Below, piece after piece: positions 36,101 through 45,169 of a DNA stretch of 53,733 bases. The notes beneath the pieces were generated by a model that saw nothing but the letters and a program-made list of their open reading frames with translations, searched no databases and had not been told where the DNA came from. How positions within the stretch are numbered: position 1 is the stretch's first letter; the number at the start of each line of letters is the position of its first letter. Source of the DNA: a virus; IMG/VR virus record IMGVR_UViG_3300027126_000252, positions 1-53,733 of that record, one strand, 5' to 3'. Made by a program: the position numbers and the translations under genes.

Positions 36101-36990
36101 AGAAATTAAGAGAAATTGAAACAGGAAGTGAGGATAGTGGAGGGTCTGCTTTTGAAATTGAGTCTGCCAAAAAGGAGGATGAATTATATGAAAAGTATGT
36201 TGACTCTCTAGATACAAGTGGCTCTTACATAATAACTCCGTATCAGCAAGAGACACTGAAGAATCTCGATGATTTTAGAGCTGAGAAAAAAAAGTATACT
36301 TTTAAAGTAGGTGACAGTGGTGGGAATATAGGTGCGATGAAAGCTGCAGATGAGCAAGCAAAAAAAGACGAACAAGCTAAACTTGAACAAGAGGAATTAA
36401 ATAATAAATTACTTGAGGAAGAAAGAAAATTACAATATGACATTGCAAATGATACAAAGCTTATGGAAAAAGAAGCAACTATAAAATTTGAAGCCGAATA
36501 TAAAGGAGAAAAGAAATATAAACAAGAGAAAAAGAAAGAATACATAGATCAATATAAAGAAGCTAACTTAGAATTATATAAAACAAAAGAAACACAAGAA
36601 ACTGAAAAACAAGCAAAAGATATACAAGAGCTATATCTGAAACAAAAAAAAAGCTATACTCTAGAGCAAATTAAAGCAGCTATCGAAAAGAAAAAAGCAG
36701 CAGAAATTATGGGAGGAGAAGATGCTGTAAAAACGATAGAACAACATATAAAACCAGCACAAGACCTTATTATCTCTGATAAAGGTGCTTTCAGACTTAA
36801 CAGTAAAGATGATATCCTTGCTATGAAACCAGGCGGTGCTGTAGAAGAATATGTTAAATCCACAGGAGGTGGTATGGGTAAAGGTGGTAATGTTACTATT
36901 AACATTAACGGTGGCGATGAAGCTAGAGTCTTTGAAGTTGTTAAAAAAGCTATGAAATCTGCCGGTGTCGTTACTCAAGGAGGATTATAA
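33196..36990 (+). CDS. Tape measure protein
   Basis: A 1264-residue protein dominated by Lys/Glu-rich coiled coil (for example residues 60-210 and 1000-1180), with a hydrophobic Gly-rich membrane-type segment around residues 265-320 (GVMGKMGGGIAALGGALSKA, then LGPIGIIISIAETF). This is the normal layout of a phage tape measure, which sets tail length and then goes into the host membrane. If most of it is extended helix, the length suggests a tail of roughly 190 nm. The C-terminus carries GKGGNVTININGGDEARVFE, a Gly-rich turn before a strand, typical of tape measure tail-tip ends. It is in the standard place after the chaperones and before hub proteins. Confidence 0.9.
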   Translation: MAKSKFGGFGGSSSDTKSYVKSLADVSAAVKYLSDNVAGLSDEQQKQLKIIKQSNDANNKLSQIIADQAQPAYSDFAKQIKELEKIQKSYNEKMKVQGKEMMEQISLTQAYETKLKALNEKKKKLQQDYTTAVDDNTKAQISAQQTATANELAKIEAALKLQEEATKQKIQKYDEEVRKFEEAEGAKRKALTETVEEGKKAYDSLMQKADESFKKPMKGMGDFADRTKVALEGIQGQIDTFAKMGSLGDISRFGIGFGESLQTAGANMKAMGGVMGKMGGGIAALGGALSKALGPIGIIISIAETFMQAEKDQKDFNKAILEGGGALDFMAKESDNLHENLNSLRKGMLDYTNLTRLGMSPEEMRSTLNSLQESNLTLKKMAPNASNIKQQFEGAKTLIGEMKTVSTVFGVGIEEVTSHVVSLNMNLGKTLDEAEELKNIKSSFDQIRDAASQAGYSNKKFFSTIISVTNEVGSMNGRVAEAGSLFVRLRKLIGKKGEEVFESVKEGYKGKSVQEKVTDVYKVGGKKTKQILQREAVLKGQALFGAVDKDTGGELSKGVYGGKQLGELEKILGPDLVKGLREGNEEAIKKISQMDAGKKADILRTIQSTEGLGADVANTIQDFMTLSRGVAGNMGATINALEKMGMGGNLAMMVNKLNFVGLSADKLSETTLENVATQELLSQTFGENKEAVTQLLSRGIGEYKNYSALVDQYNKETDEKKKKEIEEKLNKEGLGIKEGKLIAKGSGKEIKDFSSFIQALPERFKPLEDMATSAKSQEELLQESIDATVASSDAIGAILKEKLDFLGNLTSGIFSWITGDDDKKKKQKIQDQEKLSEELRSKESALSKNKEYRADVLKQYRAETDPTKKKALKDKIDDIDKELKKDQKSIELDKATSKQLSKYAVKDRGTAENMARYELAKQVYDRAGGDQDKEKALAAVDAEFEGGWARKELEAREKLRNSKDEKDQKKLREIETGSEDSGGSAFEIESAKKEDELYEKYVDSLDTSGSYIITPYQQETLKNLDDFRAEKKKYTFKVGDSGGNIGAMKAADEQAKKDEQAKLEQEELNNKLLEEERKLQYDIANDTKLMEKEATIKFEAEYKGEKKYKQEKKKEYIDQYKEANLELYKTKETQETEKQAKDIQELYLKQKKSYTLEQIKAAIEKKKAAEIMGGEDAVKTIEQHIKPAQDLIISDKGAFRLNSKDDILAMKPGGAVEEYVKSTGGGMGKGGNVTININGGDEARVFEVVKKAMKSAGVVTQGGL

Positions 36991-36992
36991 TT

Positions 36993-37595
36993 ATGTCTTA
37001 TATACAACCCGTTATCTATTCCCCTAATGAAAACCCTAAAGGTATTAAACCCGTTGTCTTCGACATCATAGCTCCAGATGGTCAAACATCTCTACTATCC
37101 GATGGTCAAAATGATTATCGTATGATACTCCATGCTAATATGAATGATATTAGTATTTCCTATGATAAATCAATAGAACGAACTCAAACTATGGGAGGAT
37201 GGATTGAAACCCATTGGTCAGATAAACCTGTTACCATTACCCTAGCTATCGCCACAGGTGGATTTATCCATAAGGATAGAGGTCTTGTTGCTACTTCAGG
37301 ACCTGTGCCTAAAGTCGGTGGTATAGATCAAGGTCATACTAGACGAGATACCATAGGCTACCAACAATACCTAGACTTACTAGCCCTATTCCATAATAAC
37401 GGTGCTTTCTATGATCGTAAAGGTGAAATTGTTGTTCATGGTCGTATTAAAATGTCTTTTGATGGCGGTGTGTGGTTCGGTTGGTTTCAAAACTTTTCAG
37501 TAGCTGATACTGCTGATGCCCCCCATCTCTTTAAATGCTCTCTCGGCTTCCAAGTCGAAAGAGAAGTTCATGGGATAAGAACACAAGGATTATAA
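36993..37595 (+). CDS. Tail hub/baseplate protein, shorter paralogue
   Basis: A 200-residue protein immediately after the tape measure. It shares a core with the next gene: a DISISYDK-like strand (NDISISYDKSIERTQTMG), a W..(D/E)..P.(I/L)(T/E)L strand, the R-R-D-(T/S)-x-x-Y-(Q/R)-Q motif (TRRDTIGYQQYLDLLALF), then a N-N-G-A-x-x-D-R-x-G loop. These features are typical of T4 gp53/gp48-like or LysM-flanked hub proteins in jumbo phages that close the tube end. The shared core implies a gene duplication. It should be a structural protein of the baseplate hub. The exact family name is not certain. Confidence 0.55.
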   Translation: MSYIQPVIYSPNENPKGIKPVVFDIIAPDGQTSLLSDGQNDYRMILHANMNDISISYDKSIERTQTMGGWIETHWSDKPVTITLAIATGGFIHKDRGLVATSGPVPKVGGIDQGHTRRDTIGYQQYLDLLALFHNNGAFYDRKGEIVVHGRIKMSFDGGVWFGWFQNFSVADTADAPHLFKCSLGFQVEREVHGIRTQGL

Positions 37596-37598
37596 TTT

Positions 37599-38624
37599 AT
37601 GGCTACTACTCCAGACTATTTACAAACTAGACCCTTTGTCGAATTACCCACAGGTGAACTCTTTGTATTATATCCTGATGATGACATTGGTACTTACCCT
37701 ATTGATACTACAAACCCTTTATTAAGAGGATATGCCCCATTTGTCTTATATATTGAACCACCTAACATCATTCAACCTCTAAGTAAAAAGGACACTGTGC
37801 TAGATAGGGAGGGTGTTAATAAAAGCCAACCTTTCTCTTCCCCTCTTAGAAATAGGTCTTACTTAAAGACAAACCCTAATTCTTTAAGTGGTGCTACTCT
37901 CAGTAGTATTGCAGGACCTCCTACATCTGTCAGAACAGAAGCTGACAGAGATCAAACACTCCCATCTTATTTAAATGACAGACTTGTAGCTTTAGATATT
38001 CTTGACCAATACAAACAATTAAAAGATTTACCTGTCATTACTTTTCTCATAAACCCTCAAAGCATGAATATCTCTTATACTAAAATCCAAGCATACCAAG
38101 ACCAAACTAGAATGGGTTATATTTTTCAAGCATGGGGTGAAGATATTCCTACCTTAGAATTATCTTGTAAAGTCGGTAGTTATCTATCTGGACATACAGA
38201 TCCTGGTAAAGCTAGAGGTTTACACCATACAAGTAGAAGAGATAGTGCGGCTTATAGACAACTTATGAATATTCTTGCCCTATTTAAAAATGGTGCTACT
38301 ATTAGAGATAGGTTAGGCAGAACTGAAATGATCCATCAAGTAGGATACCATGTTATAGAATATGATGGTGTTCGATATACAGGACATATTAAATCTTTTA
38401 ATTGGGGTATATCACAAGAACTCTCACATGGGGGACTGGATTTTAACATGGGTTTTGAAATACTCCAAATGGATTATTTTGAAACTAGGGATGTAACAAA
38501 TGTAGTTAATGCTCAAAATGCCCGTTCTTTCCTCAACCAAGAATCAGGTTTTAATCAATTAGTTGCAAGTGGCTCTACCTCACTAGTAAATAGTGGGCTA
38601 CTAACTAAACTAGGAGTTAGCTAA
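37599..38624 (+). CDS. Tail hub/baseplate protein, longer paralogue
   Basis: A 341-residue protein. The C-terminal 190 residues repeat the core of the preceding gene: MNISYTKIQAYQDQTRMG, PTLELSCKVGSYL, TSRRDSAAYRQLMNILALF, then NGATIRDRLGRTEM and GVRYTGHIKSFNWG. The N-terminal 130 residues are extra, Pro/Ser/Thr-rich and probably extended (YLQTRPFVELPTGELFVLYP). It follows its paralogue by three bases and precedes the large hub gene, so all are made together. Role: hub or tube-initiator component of the baseplate. Confidence 0.55.
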   Translation: MATTPDYLQTRPFVELPTGELFVLYPDDDIGTYPIDTTNPLLRGYAPFVLYIEPPNIIQPLSKKDTVLDREGVNKSQPFSSPLRNRSYLKTNPNSLSGATLSSIAGPPTSVRTEADRDQTLPSYLNDRLVALDILDQYKQLKDLPVITFLINPQSMNISYTKIQAYQDQTRMGYIFQAWGEDIPTLELSCKVGSYLSGHTDPGKARGLHHTSRRDSAAYRQLMNILALFKNGATIRDRLGRTEMIHQVGYHVIEYDGVRYTGHIKSFNWGISQELSHGGLDFNMGFEILQMDYFETRDVTNVVNAQNARSFLNQESGFNQLVASGSTSLVNSGLLTKLGVS

Positions 38625-41600
38625 ATGACTATCAGTATTAAAGGTGGTACAAGTGCTACTACCACAGGTAAAATACTCGATAGACCTTATGTAGGTCTAT
38701 GGAAACCTAACTTCAGAAAAACTCTTTCTTATGCCCCAGATGCTCTTGTTTATATAAATGGGGATACATCACTTGTAGGTTGTAAAGATTGTAACAACAG
38801 AATAGACTTTCAACCATATATCACTCAAGTTTCATGTGGTGCAGGTGTTGAGGCTAGTAGTGGTGATGCTAATATCAGTTTCTCTATTCCTAAACATCAT
38901 GGCGACAGTATCTTTAAAGATGGTGCTTTTCTTATCACACCAGGTCTTGAAGTGAATATTTATATTCGTGGTGTATTTGATGTTAAAGATTTAAACAATG
39001 ATGAGATAGTAGAATATACTGACGAGAAATATAACCTTAAAGACCTTAAAATGAAACCTTACTACCCTGTATTTCATGGTGTAGTAACAAGTATATCCTA
39101 TGCTTATGGTGGTGGTTTTTATAGTGGGTCATTCTCTTGTAATAATTTGTTATATTTTTGGCAGTATCAGTCTATTACGACTAATGGAGCAGCCTTTGGA
39201 GCTAAACCTAGTGAGTCTGCTGGTTCTGTTCAAATGACAGGACATAAATTTACAGGTATGACTCCACACCAAATTATTTACAGCCTATTTAGAGATACAG
39301 GTGGCTCTGCACAAGGTGTTATTGGGGGTATTAACAAGAAATCTAATGTAAATGCTCGTGTAGGCAAACAAGATGCTTACAGTTTAAGTCTTAGATACTG
39401 GGAACGAAGATTCTCTCAAGGTATGTATGGTTTAAGGATGCATGGTGCTTCAGGTCGTTTATTTTCTAGTCTTGAACAAGTTTATTATGGAAATACAAAT
39501 GGCAGAGAAACAAATAAAGTAGCATCTGCAAATACTGGAGTTAAAAACAAAAAACAATCTAAGACAAAAACACCTAATCCTTTAGGTAATAATGAAGCTT
39601 TTCTTAGAAGAGCAAACATCATAAAAGTAGATGGGGATGGTACAAGTTCTCGTATATTTTCAAGAGGAGTTGATATTCAAATAGCAACTCAAAGTGAAAG
39701 TGGCACATCCCAAACCACTGCTGATATGCAAGCATATATCCTAGATATAGGTAATTTAGCTAATATAAATATGTGGGAAGCTTCTTATGAAACTAAACAA
39801 CAAATAGCGACTACCGTTGCTGATAAAGTTAATTTTGAATTTTATCAAGATGTAGATGGGGACTTAGTCTTTAAACCACCTCTATATAATCTTAACACTA
39901 AAGCTAGTCGTGTTTATGTGCTTAAACCGGAAGACATAGTAAGTATGAATTTTTCTGTTAAAGAACCTCAATATACTTATGCTGTTGTTAAAGGCACTTT
40001 AACAAAAAATTTAAATGGTGTTTTAGATGATGACTTTATTACACCTAAATCTACTTATATTGATTATAGGCTCGTAGCTAAATATGGGTGGAGACCTTTA
40101 GAAATAGACAGTAATGTGCATACCAATACAACATCAGCTTTCTATTATGCTGCAGCTGAACTTGATCGACAAAACCAAGAAGCTGAAACTGCTTCTGTTA
40201 CAATTACCCTTAGACCTGAATTAAAGCCTGGTTATCCTGTATATATAGAACATATAGATTGTTTTTATTATGTAACATCTGTAAGTCATGATTTTACATA
40301 TGGGTCTTCTTGTAGTACTACTATTGAAATTAAAGCTAGAAGAAAACGATTTATGCCACCTGGTGATATAAATGTTTCATATAAAGATTCACCTGAAAAG
40401 GCTGTTGATCTTATTAATACCAATAAGGGAGCTAAATACCTCAAAAAGAAAGAAAAAACAGTAAGTACCTCAGGTATAGAAGGAGAAGAAATTATTAAAG
40501 TTACAGGCTTCCCTAATGTTGTTATGGGTATTGATATGACTCGTATCGATCCTAATTTCTTTTTTATGGGGACTGAGACTCTTGAAATAGAAAAACCCTA
40601 TTTTAAGCAAATGATTATTGCTGAGGCTATAAGTTTAGGGGTTTTACAATTAGATGAAAATAGTTCTAGCGACCCTTTTAGTGCTAAGGCTAAGTTTGTA
40701 GTCTTTGATGTTGTAGAAAATGGAAGACCTAAACAAATAGGTACTATATCAGCTAATGATATAACAAGTGGACAAAAGAGCATCGGAGATATTATTCCTC
40801 AGTATCAAAAATCCTTAGATAAGATAGCTGGAAGTAAATTAAAACCGGAACAAAAAGCTGAAAACAGAGAAGCCGCCGAGTTAAAAAGAGACAAAGCTTT
40901 TAATGACTTAACAAATGTAGATGGAAATACAAATAATGGAGGACAGCAAGAAAATGTTACTTTTATATATAGTGAAGAATATGAAAAAACTCTTTTAAAC
41001 CCTGAAGATGGTACAAAGCCATCCCTAACCTTATTAGATTTAATTAACATTATGAGGGTAAATAAACAAAGAGCGAATGAAGTATCTTCAGGAATGGGGA
41101 GTACTGCTAATATCTTAGAATTACTTTCTAACAAGAAAAATGCTTTCTCCCCCCATGTGCCAGGCTACTTTAGGTATTTTAGTTGTTCTCATCCAGATCC
41201 TAAAATGCAAGGTGCTACTGAAATTGATTTTATTGAAGATAGTGGTGAGATAAAAAGTGTTGGTGAGAGACTTATAAAAACTTCTGAAGAAAGATTTAAT
41301 GGAAATAAGGTCAATATGGTAGTTCCTGACCCTACTTCAACTGATGGGGATTTAGTCACTTTTACTCAAGCATATCCCGTAGCTGGTCTTAAAGTAAAAA
41401 ATTATTTTACAAACCAAATAGATGTTATTCCTACTAATGAAATTACATCTCTTACTTTTCAAGAACACCCAGTCATACTAAAAACAGGTAAAATTGATCC
41501 CAAAAAAGATAAAGGAGAGTTATGGGTCGGACTACCTCCTGACTTGTACAGAGACAACAAGGATATGATCAAAAGACAATTTATATATGACTTTATAAAG

Positions 41601-42938
41601 AATGGTCTCAAAATAAACATAAAAAATGCTACTGCAGAGACCCTATTCCCTAGAATAATACCAGACTCAATCCAGACCAACCCAGATATAAAAGATAAGG
41701 TCAAAGCTGTTATTAAAACACCAGGAACTCTATTTAAAGACAACCCTTATGTAAAAGATTTTGAAAGTAAAAGTTATGACACTACAAACCCCTTAGAAAT
41801 ATTACTAGAATCTGCTGCGGGTAATTTATGGCAAGCTATTGAAGAAGACCACCAATCATACCTTAAGAAACAGAAACCTATTACAGAACAGAATGAAGGT
41901 GAATTTAATACAACTAAAGTAGAGTATCAAAATTTATCTAAAACTATATTTGCATTAACCGAATTAGTAATCCCCCCTATAAATAAGCCTAACTCAACAC
42001 TAACAGCTAAAGAAAAAAAACCCCAATTCAAAGAAAAAGGAAAGAGGAGTATGGTACTACCTGTATCTGATGATGAGGGTTATGAAGTTTATGGGTTTCA
42101 GGCATATGGGAGAGGTCTAGATCTTAAAGTAGGTGGTGGGTATATGTCTTTATTACAACAAGATTACACTAGAGTTCTTACCTCAGCACAATCCGAAAAT
42201 ATTTATAAGATACTAAAGAAAGATCTGACTGATCAAGAACGACTTACTGGAGTAAAAGCAGAATTAAAGGGTGTATCGGAAACTCTAAATAATATGGCTC
42301 CAGAAGAAAGAAACATTATTATCAATTCTACGGGTATTCTTTTAAATAAGGAAACTGATGATCCTAAAATTGAAATTGTAGAAGCATTTGTAACTCAATT
42401 TGCAAACAGAATCGTAAGTAATCAAGAAATAGATAAATTTGGTAAAGAGGATACTAATAGATTTGTTGTTGCTGAGAATATACCAAAAGCATTAAACCAA
42501 ATAGCTCCTGGCGGTGTTAAAAATAGTGGGTCTGTATGTCAATGTAGAGGCTATGATTCAGACTTAGACTTAGAAAACCTAGATGTTTATAATACCCCTT
42601 ATGTTAAATTAGACTTTAGTGGGTCAGAACCGGATACCTTCTCTCAGAAGCTACATGATGTGATGGTAGAAAAAGGGACAATATGGAAACAAGAACAAGC
42701 AAGTTATCGTGGTTCTGATACCACAGAAAATGGTGCAGTTTTAAGAAACATAGTAGATACAGTTATAGGTGCGGTAGATAATATTAAAAATACTGTACTT
42801 AGTGTTGATGAGAAGTTCATAGCTATTACAGAAACATACACAAGCACACTAGATGCTATTGACCAAAAAGAAAAAAAAGCACTAGAAAATAATGCATCTA
42901 AAAATGTCTTATTCACTGAGGATAAAAAAGAAAAATGA
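38625..42938 (+). CDS. Very large baseplate hub protein
   Basis: A 1437-residue protein. The first 600 residues resemble a gp27/gpD-like hub: NFRKTLSYAPDALVYINGD, a CKDCNN pair (Cys53, Cys56), an ISFSIPKHHG strand, MTPHQIIYSLFRDTGG, and the closing ASVTITLRPELKPGYPVYIE with CFYYVTSVSHDFTYGSSCST, which is the typical hub end motif (Y-V-x-x-V-x-H). The next 800 residues are unusual for hubs and are mostly helical or charged, ending in a Cys-rich piece (CQCRG near 1305) and a coiled coil. No lysozyme motif is visible. It carries the tail axis above the spike, whose gene starts in a four-base overlap with this one. The hub call rests on the first 600 residues and on position. Confidence 0.7.
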   Translation: MTISIKGGTSATTTGKILDRPYVGLWKPNFRKTLSYAPDALVYINGDTSLVGCKDCNNRIDFQPYITQVSCGAGVEASSGDANISFSIPKHHGDSIFKDGAFLITPGLEVNIYIRGVFDVKDLNNDEIVEYTDEKYNLKDLKMKPYYPVFHGVVTSISYAYGGGFYSGSFSCNNLLYFWQYQSITTNGAAFGAKPSESAGSVQMTGHKFTGMTPHQIIYSLFRDTGGSAQGVIGGINKKSNVNARVGKQDAYSLSLRYWERRFSQGMYGLRMHGASGRLFSSLEQVYYGNTNGRETNKVASANTGVKNKKQSKTKTPNPLGNNEAFLRRANIIKVDGDGTSSRIFSRGVDIQIATQSESGTSQTTADMQAYILDIGNLANINMWEASYETKQQIATTVADKVNFEFYQDVDGDLVFKPPLYNLNTKASRVYVLKPEDIVSMNFSVKEPQYTYAVVKGTLTKNLNGVLDDDFITPKSTYIDYRLVAKYGWRPLEIDSNVHTNTTSAFYYAAAELDRQNQEAETASVTITLRPELKPGYPVYIEHIDCFYYVTSVSHDFTYGSSCSTTIEIKARRKRFMPPGDINVSYKDSPEKAVDLINTNKGAKYLKKKEKTVSTSGIEGEEIIKVTGFPNVVMGIDMTRIDPNFFFMGTETLEIEKPYFKQMIIAEAISLGVLQLDENSSSDPFSAKAKFVVFDVVENGRPKQIGTISANDITSGQKSIGDIIPQYQKSLDKIAGSKLKPEQKAENREAAELKRDKAFNDLTNVDGNTNNGGQQENVTFIYSEEYEKTLLNPEDGTKPSLTLLDLINIMRVNKQRANEVSSGMGSTANILELLSNKKNAFSPHVPGYFRYFSCSHPDPKMQGATEIDFIEDSGEIKSVGERLIKTSEERFNGNKVNMVVPDPTSTDGDLVTFTQAYPVAGLKVKNYFTNQIDVIPTNEITSLTFQEHPVILKTGKIDPKKDKGELWVGLPPDLYRDNKDMIKRQFIYDFIKNGLKINIKNATAETLFPRIIPDSIQTNPDIKDKVKAVIKTPGTLFKDNPYVKDFESKSYDTTNPLEILLESAAGNLWQAIEEDHQSYLKKQKPITEQNEGEFNTTKVEYQNLSKTIFALTELVIPPINKPNSTLTAKEKKPQFKEKGKRSMVLPVSDDEGYEVYGFQAYGRGLDLKVGGGYMSLLQQDYTRVLTSAQSENIYKILKKDLTDQERLTGVKAELKGVSETLNNMAPEERNIIINSTGILLNKETDDPKIEIVEAFVTQFANRIVSNQEIDKFGKEDTNRFVVAENIPKALNQIAPGGVKNSGSVCQCRGYDSDLDLENLDVYNTPYVKLDFSGSEPDTFSQKLHDVMVEKGTIWKQEQASYRGSDTTENGAVLRNIVDTVIGAVDNIKNTVLSVDEKFIAITETYTSTLDAIDQKEKKALENNASKNVLFTEDKKEK

Positions 42939-45169
42939 TGAAACTAAACGAAGGGCAAATGAAAGCCAACCTCAATAATAGCACCCTTAGACCTAATAAC
43001 CCTAGCAAAGGTTGGTCTGCCCTCGCTTTAGGCACTGCTAAAGTTCAAATGATTAACTGGGAAGAACTTAGATGCACGATTAAAGTCCTTGACGGTGAAT
43101 TTGAAGAACCTATATATGACGGTGTTGAACTCCTATTCCCCAGCATCGGATCAAGACACTTTCTCGGTGCTATCCCTGAAGTCGGTGATATGTGTGTTGT
43201 TGGTTGGTTTGCTACTGATACTAAAGGTGCTGCAGGCAGTAAAAGACCTGCTATCCTATCCTGGCTCCCTAAAGCATACTATCTAGGTCAAGAATGGATT
43301 CCTACCCAATCCTTTAATGAAGAGGAAGGTCTCCTAAATACCCCTAAAGATAGAAAACATTTAGATGGGGTTTCTAATCGTATTCGTCATAAAATGAGAC
43401 ATTATGAACCTGGTAATATAGGTGCTTCTTCATCTCAAGGCTCAGATTTAGTTCTTGATGAAGGTGTTTTATTATCTAATAGAAGAGCTAATGAAATTAG
43501 ATTAAGGGATCAAGACCAAGCTCTTATTGTCCGTTCCTTACAACAATTCCATGCTATGGGTGGCGCCCGTATATATGGGGGTATGGTTCAAAGAGATGCC
43601 CGTATTATCCCTTATGACTTAATCTCAGATGGTCGTTTATGGGATGGACCTACTCAAGTTAAACCAGATGGGTCTCCTATAACTCAAGATGAATTACCCT
43701 TTGATTCTTTAAGAGGTACTTATCAACCACACCCCTTATTTAGAAAAACTACTTTAAATGGTAAATCAGCATTTGAACAAGATGTAAATACTACTCTTAA
43801 TAGAGCTATTGACCCATATACTTTAATGTATAAAGCTAACCTTATAGATGAAAATCTAAGGTCTACATCAGAAATAGATTTTAATTCCTATGGTGGTAAA
43901 GCAATATTAAGATATGATGCCGATGGTCAAAAAACCTTTAACCAAGCTACTACTGAATATCGTATAGAACTAAACCATACCACAGATGGATTATTACCAG
44001 TAACAGAACAAACTGATGGTATGGATATAGACCGTATACCTGAAAATAGAGGTGCATCAGATAAATCACCTTATATAGAATGGGTATTAGGTACTGTGGT
44101 AGGTAATGATGCTTTTACTGAAGGTGGTAAAAGCCTATATGGTAAACCCCTATATGCTAACGACTTAGGGATTATAGATGATGCTACAGGTCTAGATATA
44201 GAAAATCATTTAGCAACACTATTTAGAATAAAGCCTATTATAGGTGAGGATAGTCCTAGTTATGTAGGTTTTACTAAAGGTGGTGCTTTTAGGGGATATA
44301 TAGGGGCAAAAGAAGCAGTAGGGGCAAGATTAAAAGTAGAAGGTGGTTTAGGATTAGAAATCTTAGGTAATACAAATATTCTATATGGGAGTACAGGATT
44401 TACTTTAAATGGTGATGGTGCATTAGACATAAGAAGTAATAGGAATAGCATATATGTGTTTGCTGGAGGGACATTTAAAGGAAATGGTGAAGGGGATAGT
44501 ATTGTGTTAGAGGGTAAAGGGAATATATCTTTAAAGTCAAGTTCTGTTATCAATTTAGATGCCCCTACGGTTAAATTAAAAAATGCTAGTTCTTTATCCT
44601 TTTCAACACAAAGTGATTTTGCAATCAACAGTGGTGAATCAGTAAGTATAAAGACGAATACAATGAAACAAACTGTTATGGGGGGTCAAAGTTCAGCATT
44701 TAGTTCTATTAACCCTATAGTGCCTCCTAGAGATACTAAAATTTTAGGTGGTCCTGGTATAGTAGACCAAACAACATATACAGCAGGTGTTAAATTAACC
44801 ACAGCTTTAGCAAACTTAACAGATACTACTACAATACCTACGGGTGCTATTACACAAACAGTAGGTGTAGGTGCTATTACTCAAACAGCAAGTGGTAATA
44901 GTAGTATTATATCACCTGCTGGGGTTAATATTACAGCTGCAGTAGGTGTAGTTAGTTTAACTGCTTTAGCAGGTATAGCTACTATTACAGGTAATGCTGG
45001 TGTAACTATTTCATCAGTAGGTCCTGTTGCTATAAGAGGTACAACTATTACCTTATCTAGTCCAGGTGCTTCCGTAGGTCCTATTATGTGTGGAAGTGAT
45101 ATAAATCCATTAACAGGTACTCCCTTTTTAGCTACAATGATCCCAAGAGGTCAAAACCTTACACCATAG
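42935..45169 (+). CDS. Baseplate spike protein with OB-fold and beta-helix
   Basis: A 744-residue protein. Residues 45-140 have a gpV/gp5-like OB domain (TAKVQMINWEELRCTIKVLD, IPEVGDMCVVGWF, KRPAILSWLP), as in central spikes. The C-terminal 250 residues are a beta-helix of short repeats (TNILYGSTGFTLNGDGALDI, NISLKSSSVINLDAPTVKLK and on to ITAAVGVVSLTALAGIATIT), then a small GPIMCGSDINPLTGTPF tip. This is the needle that pierces the outer membrane. It begins in a four-base overlap with the hub gene, using one of two adjacent ATG codons, and ends in an 11-base convergent overlap with the next gene. Confidence 0.8.
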   Translation: MMKLNEGQMKANLNNSTLRPNNPSKGWSALALGTAKVQMINWEELRCTIKVLDGEFEEPIYDGVELLFPSIGSRHFLGAIPEVGDMCVVGWFATDTKGAAGSKRPAILSWLPKAYYLGQEWIPTQSFNEEEGLLNTPKDRKHLDGVSNRIRHKMRHYEPGNIGASSSQGSDLVLDEGVLLSNRRANEIRLRDQDQALIVRSLQQFHAMGGARIYGGMVQRDARIIPYDLISDGRLWDGPTQVKPDGSPITQDELPFDSLRGTYQPHPLFRKTTLNGKSAFEQDVNTTLNRAIDPYTLMYKANLIDENLRSTSEIDFNSYGGKAILRYDADGQKTFNQATTEYRIELNHTTDGLLPVTEQTDGMDIDRIPENRGASDKSPYIEWVLGTVVGNDAFTEGGKSLYGKPLYANDLGIIDDATGLDIENHLATLFRIKPIIGEDSPSYVGFTKGGAFRGYIGAKEAVGARLKVEGGLGLEILGNTNILYGSTGFTLNGDGALDIRSNRNSIYVFAGGTFKGNGEGDSIVLEGKGNISLKSSSVINLDAPTVKLKNASSLSFSTQSDFAINSGESVSIKTNTMKQTVMGGQSSAFSSINPIVPPRDTKILGGPGIVDQTTYTAGVKLTTALANLTDTTTIPTGAITQTVGVGAITQTASGNSSIISPAGVNITAAVGVVSLTALAGIATITGNAGVTISSVGPVAIRGTTITLSSPGASVGPIMCGSDINPLTGTPFLATMIPRGQNLTP

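Noticed and set aside
36243-36978. Several minus-strand frames opposite the tape measure gene
   Set aside because: They are Phe/Ser-rich shadows of Lys/Glu-rich coiled-coil coding, without start signals.
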